Positions 7,149 through 9,462 of a stretch of 9,462 nucleotides of DNA are shown here, piece after piece. The first letter of the stretch is position 1. Every line of letters starts with the position of its first letter. The position numbers were made by a program, and so were the translations under genes. Source of the DNA: Flavobacteriia bacterium (lineage in GTDB: Bacteria > Bacteroidota > Bacteroidia > Flavobacteriales > Schleiferiaceae). The notes beneath the pieces are model-generated. The model was not told where the DNA came from and made no database searches. It saw only the letters and a program-made list of their open reading frames with translations. Where the stretch lies: assembly GCA_949516455.1 (NCBI GenBank), contig CATILC010000241.1, positions 1-9,462 of the forward strand. Direction: 5' to 3'.

Positions 7149-7256
7149 TTCTGGTTTTAACAAAAAGACCTTTGAAGGTATAATTTTTTCGTCATCCATG
7201 GCTTTCTTGAGAACAGGCAGGTCCAAAACAGACTGTGAGAAAATCAATTTCGCCCT

Positions 7257-8204
7257 TTATATCCGAAGGAAGGGGTATTTGCTCAGGAGCTCCTGCCTGC
7301 GTTCAGCTATTTTTTGCTGCAGTTGGATCGCTTCTTCCGATCCGGGACTCAGAATGCGGTGATCGGTCAGTTTCCGATGGGCTTGCACATCGGCGATACA
7401 GACCTTCAATTCCTCTGAGCAATGACTTTCCACGAATTCGGCGAAGATCGCCTCAATACTCTGCAGGCTGGGATGCAGCATATCCTCGGCATAGAAACGA
7501 TGGTCCCGCCAAACATCGATCAGCCATTCGTAGGAGGGGAAATAGCGGATGCGTTCGTGCACTTCACAGAGCGAATGGCACAACTCGATCAGTCGTGCTT
7601 TGCTGCGGTTGTTTTCAACCAGGCCGTCCCGAATATGCCGTATGGGTGAAACGCTCAGGAGTACTTCCCGGTCTTGATCCTGTTCGATGAATCCCAATAC
7701 ACGTCGGCTGATTCGCTCGTATAATTCTTTTGGTCCTGCCTGTTTTCTTGCGAAGGTCTGGGCGGGCAGTTTGTGGCAGTTGGCCACTTCCCGCTCATCT
7801 TTACGAAAAAAGAAAGAGGTGCCAAAGGTCAAAACGAGCATGCGTGCTTGGGAATAGGCCTCACGACCAACCGTCAGCTGTCGCTTAAGAGCTTCTTCAT
7901 AGGCCGCCCGATCCCGATGGCTCAGTGAACCGTGGCAATCGAAGTGCCGCCAAAGATCCAGGTGTTGGAAAACATCCATGGGCAGAGGATCACCGCTCAA
8001 ATAGCCCAGCTGCCGATCGATACTGAAGGCATCAAAAGTGATCCCAAAGGGATTGATCAGCACGGGCATTCCCAGACGTTCCATCTGTTGTCCGAGGGCA
8101 TCGGCAAAACAAGAGCCCATGCTCAGTATGGACTGACCGGCCTGCAGCGGCCTTGGGTGTACTGGGGTTTGAAAGGGAAGATGAAAGGAGATCTCTGAAG
8201 CCAT
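7257..8204 (-). CDS. GSCFA-domain protein (SGNH-hydrolase-like)
   Basis: A 315-residue protein named for its family motif, visible as MGSCFAD (GSCFA at residues 30-34), with S31 as the likely nucleophile position by analogy with SGNH/GDSL hydrolases. Further family landmarks are NPFGITFD (51-58), LTFGTSFFF (~125-133), SVSPIRHIRDG (184-194), NRSKARLI (199-206), and YFPSYEWLIDVWRDHRFYAEDMLHPS ending with H244, a candidate catalytic His. No signal peptide or membrane segment is seen, so it is probably cytoplasmic. The family is widespread in Bacteroidota and some Proteobacteria; its substrate is not established to my knowledge. It starts five bases after the stop of the thioredoxin-like gene, indicating one operon. 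The length is typical. No defect is seen. Confidence 0.92.
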   Translation of the reverse strand: MASEISFHLPFQTPVHPRPLQAGQSILSMGSCFADALGQQMERLGMPVLINPFGITFDAFSIDRQLGYLSGDPLPMDVFQHLDLWRHFDCHGSLSHRDRAAYEEALKRQLTVGREAYSQARMLVLTFGTSFFFRKDEREVANCHKLPAQTFARKQAGPKELYERISRRVLGFIEQDQDREVLLSVSPIRHIRDGLVENNRSKARLIELCHSLCEVHERIRYFPSYEWLIDVWRDHRFYAEDMLHPSLQSIEAIFAEFVESHCSEELKVCIADVQAHRKLTDHRILSPGSEEAIQLQQKIAERRQELLSKYPFLRI

Positions 8205-8209
8205 GGACT

Positions 8210-8749
8210 TCAGAAGCTGCCCTTGAAGCTGGTACGGAATGTCTGGTATTCCTGATCGGCGTAGGCTCCTTCAGCGATGAAGTGCAGGATAGGTTCCATT
8301 TCAGCTGCTTGAATATAGCCCTGAACTGGCGTGATGATCTCCATTCGCTCATTGAGGTAGACCACAGTGGGGTAGGCGATCCGCCCATTCACAGACGCCA
8401 TGGCCCTTGTCAGTTGATGGGTGCTGTTTCGCGAGCGACTGCGCTTTGGGTCGTAGTCGGGGTTGAAGAATAGCTGATCCGCCAATCTCACGCTGTCCCT
8501 GCCCTCTGCATTGAACTTGATCGGATAGAATTTCTCATTGATGTACTGAGCAATGATCGGGTCTCCGAATGTCCTCTTGTTCATCATGCGGCAGGGCCCG
8601 CACCACACCGTATAGAAATCCACCAAAAAAGGGCGGGGTTCTTTTTCATTGAGCTGAACGGCCTCCTCGAATTTGAGCCACTGCACTTCCTGTCCGGCAC
8701 TGAAAAAGGGGAGGATCAGAAAAGCGAAAAACAGCAGATACTGCCTCAT
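8210..8749 (-). CDS. Exported thioredoxin-fold protein with WCGPC active site
   Basis: A 179-residue thioredoxin-like protein. The N-terminus MRQYLLFFAFLILPFFSAG is a signal peptide (about residues 1-19) directing it to the periplasm or envelope. The redox centre is WCGPC (C50, C53) following FLVDFYTV, and the cis-proline loop is AYPTVVYL (P127), so the fold and active site are complete. A loop of about 25 residues between the second helix region and the cis-Pro strand (PDYDPKRSRSRNSTHQLTRAM, residues ~97-118) carries many charged and polar residues and is longer than in simple thioredoxins. It probably reduces or exchanges disulfides in exported proteins; the partner is unknown. Its ATG overlaps the transporter stop as ATGA, and the GSCFA gene follows after five bases. 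A DsbD-type electron donor is not present in the window. Confidence 0.92.
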   Translation of the reverse strand: MRQYLLFFAFLILPFFSAGQEVQWLKFEEAVQLNEKEPRPFLVDFYTVWCGPCRMMNKRTFGDPIIAQYINEKFYPIKFNAEGRDSVRLADQLFFNPDYDPKRSRSRNSTHQLTRAMASVNGRIAYPTVVYLNERMEIITPVQGYIQAAEMEPILHFIAEGAYADQEYQTFRTSFKGSF

Positions 8750-9462
8750 TCCACTCCGTGCATCAGTTTTTTCAGGGGCTTGTTCAAGAGCGCGATCAGA
8801 ATGGCGATCGCGATCAGGACGAAGCCGATCATCTTGAAGGTTTCTGTATACGACTCCAACCCTGCCATGGCGCTGGCTGCTTCGCCGCCTCCGCCGTGTC
8901 CGCCCGTCAGGGAAGCGATCTTTCCTCCAACGTAGTTGGCGATGGCGAAACTCAGGAACCAGGCACCCATGGCCGTACCGGCAATGTTCTGAGGCGATAG
9001 TTTGGTCACCATGGAGAGCCCGATCGGTGAAAGGAAAAGTTCGCCAGTGGTGTGCAATAGGTAAAGGAATACCAATGTGAGAAGTGGTACCTGTGCAGCT
9101 TCATTGACGAATTGCAGTCCGACCAGGGTGATCAGGAAACCGAGTCCAAGCTGAAGGATGCCCAGAGAGAATTTCATCGGGATGCTCGGGTTCTTGCCTT
9201 TTTCAGAGAGTTTCACCCACATCACTGAAAAGATGCTTCCAAAGACGATGATGAAGAATGGATTGAAGAACTGCGTCATAGAGGCCGGCATGGTCCAGCC
9301 CAGGATCTCTCGGTTGACGTTCCTGTCTGCAAAGAGGGTGAGGGAAGTTCCCGCCTGTTCGAAGCAGGCCCAGAAGGTGATGTTGATGACCATGAAGATG
9401 ATCAGGGCGATCATGCGGTCTTTCCAGATCTTGACTTGATTTTCCTTGTCAGCCTTGGCTCC
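8746..9462 (-). CDS. POT/PTR family proton-dependent oligopeptide transporter, C-terminal part
   Basis: The last 238 residues of a proton-coupled di/tripeptide transporter of the major facilitator superfamily; the frame continues past the right window edge, so the start is outside. The visible part begins GAKADKENQVKIWKDRM before a membrane helix. It then shows the family segments FWACFEQAGTSLTLFADRNV, a NPFFIIVFGSIF helix, and TTGELFLSPIGLSMVTKLSPQN followed by GTAMGAWFLSFAIANYVGG, the late conserved region of POT proteins. About six hydrophobic helices can be seen. A short Gly/His-rich loop (TGGHGGGGEAA) precedes the last helix, and the protein ends in a basic tail (NKPLKKLMHGVE). Its TGA overlaps the thioredoxin-like gene's ATG by four bases. 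Which peptides it carries cannot be told from sequence. Confidence 0.93.
   Translation of the reverse strand, partial: GAKADKENQVKIWKDRMIALIIFMVINITFWACFEQAGTSLTLFADRNVNREILGWTMPASMTQFFNPFFIIVFGSIFSVMWVKLSEKGKNPSIPMKFSLGILQLGLGFLITLVGLQFVNEAAQVPLLTLVFLYLLHTTGELFLSPIGLSMVTKLSPQNIAGTAMGAWFLSFAIANYVGGKIASLTGGHGGGGEAASAMAGLESYTETFKMIGFVLIAIAILIALLNKPLKKLMHGVE

Noticed and set aside
7162..7179. ACCT-TCAA-AGGT hairpin followed by five T on the minus strand, upstream of the response regulator
   Set aside because: The stem is only four base pairs, too weak to support as a terminator, and it lies within a possible alternative N-terminus of the regulator.

Overview
All supported genes lie on the minus strand. 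Base composition is balanced (roughly 50-55% G+C by eye). The window looks like Bacteroidota: it has a type IX secretion C-terminal sorting domain, a GSCFA-family protein, a CotH/lamin-tail surface protein, A-rich or weak ribosome-binding regions without clear Shine-Dalgarno sites, and many tightly overlapping genes. The genus cannot be read from this sequence.

Layout in transcription order (right to left). (1) The C-terminal part of a POT/PTR peptide transporter runs in from beyond the right edge. It overlaps by four bases an exported thioredoxin-like protein with a WCGPC motif, followed five bases later by a GSCFA-domain protein. (2) After a gap of about 108 bases come a stand-alone CheY-like response regulator and the tRNA-modifying GTPase gene mnmE. 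(3) After an 89-base gap comes a sulfur-handling block: a TauE/SafE-type permease and a CstB-like fusion of a metallo-beta-lactamase persulfide dioxygenase with two rhodanese domains. (4) Between that fusion and the next gene lies the C-terminal half of a YeeE/YedE (DUF6691-type) sulfur-transport protein, broken by an in-frame TGA and missing its N-terminal half. (5) A MutT-type Nudix hydrolase starts on the stop codon of the remnant (TGATG). It overlaps by four bases a large secreted CotH-kinase/lamin-tail protein that ends with a T9SS sorting signal at the left edge.

The main point of interest is region 3-4. It is a persulfide/sulfite detoxification cassette in which the enzyme and the putative exporter look intact, while the neighbouring sulfur-compound importer has been reduced to a pseudogene. 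The remnant still keeps its original stop/start junction with the Nudix gene. I found no RNA genes, insertion sequences, CRISPR arrays or phage genes. No intergenic stretch exceeds 300 bases.
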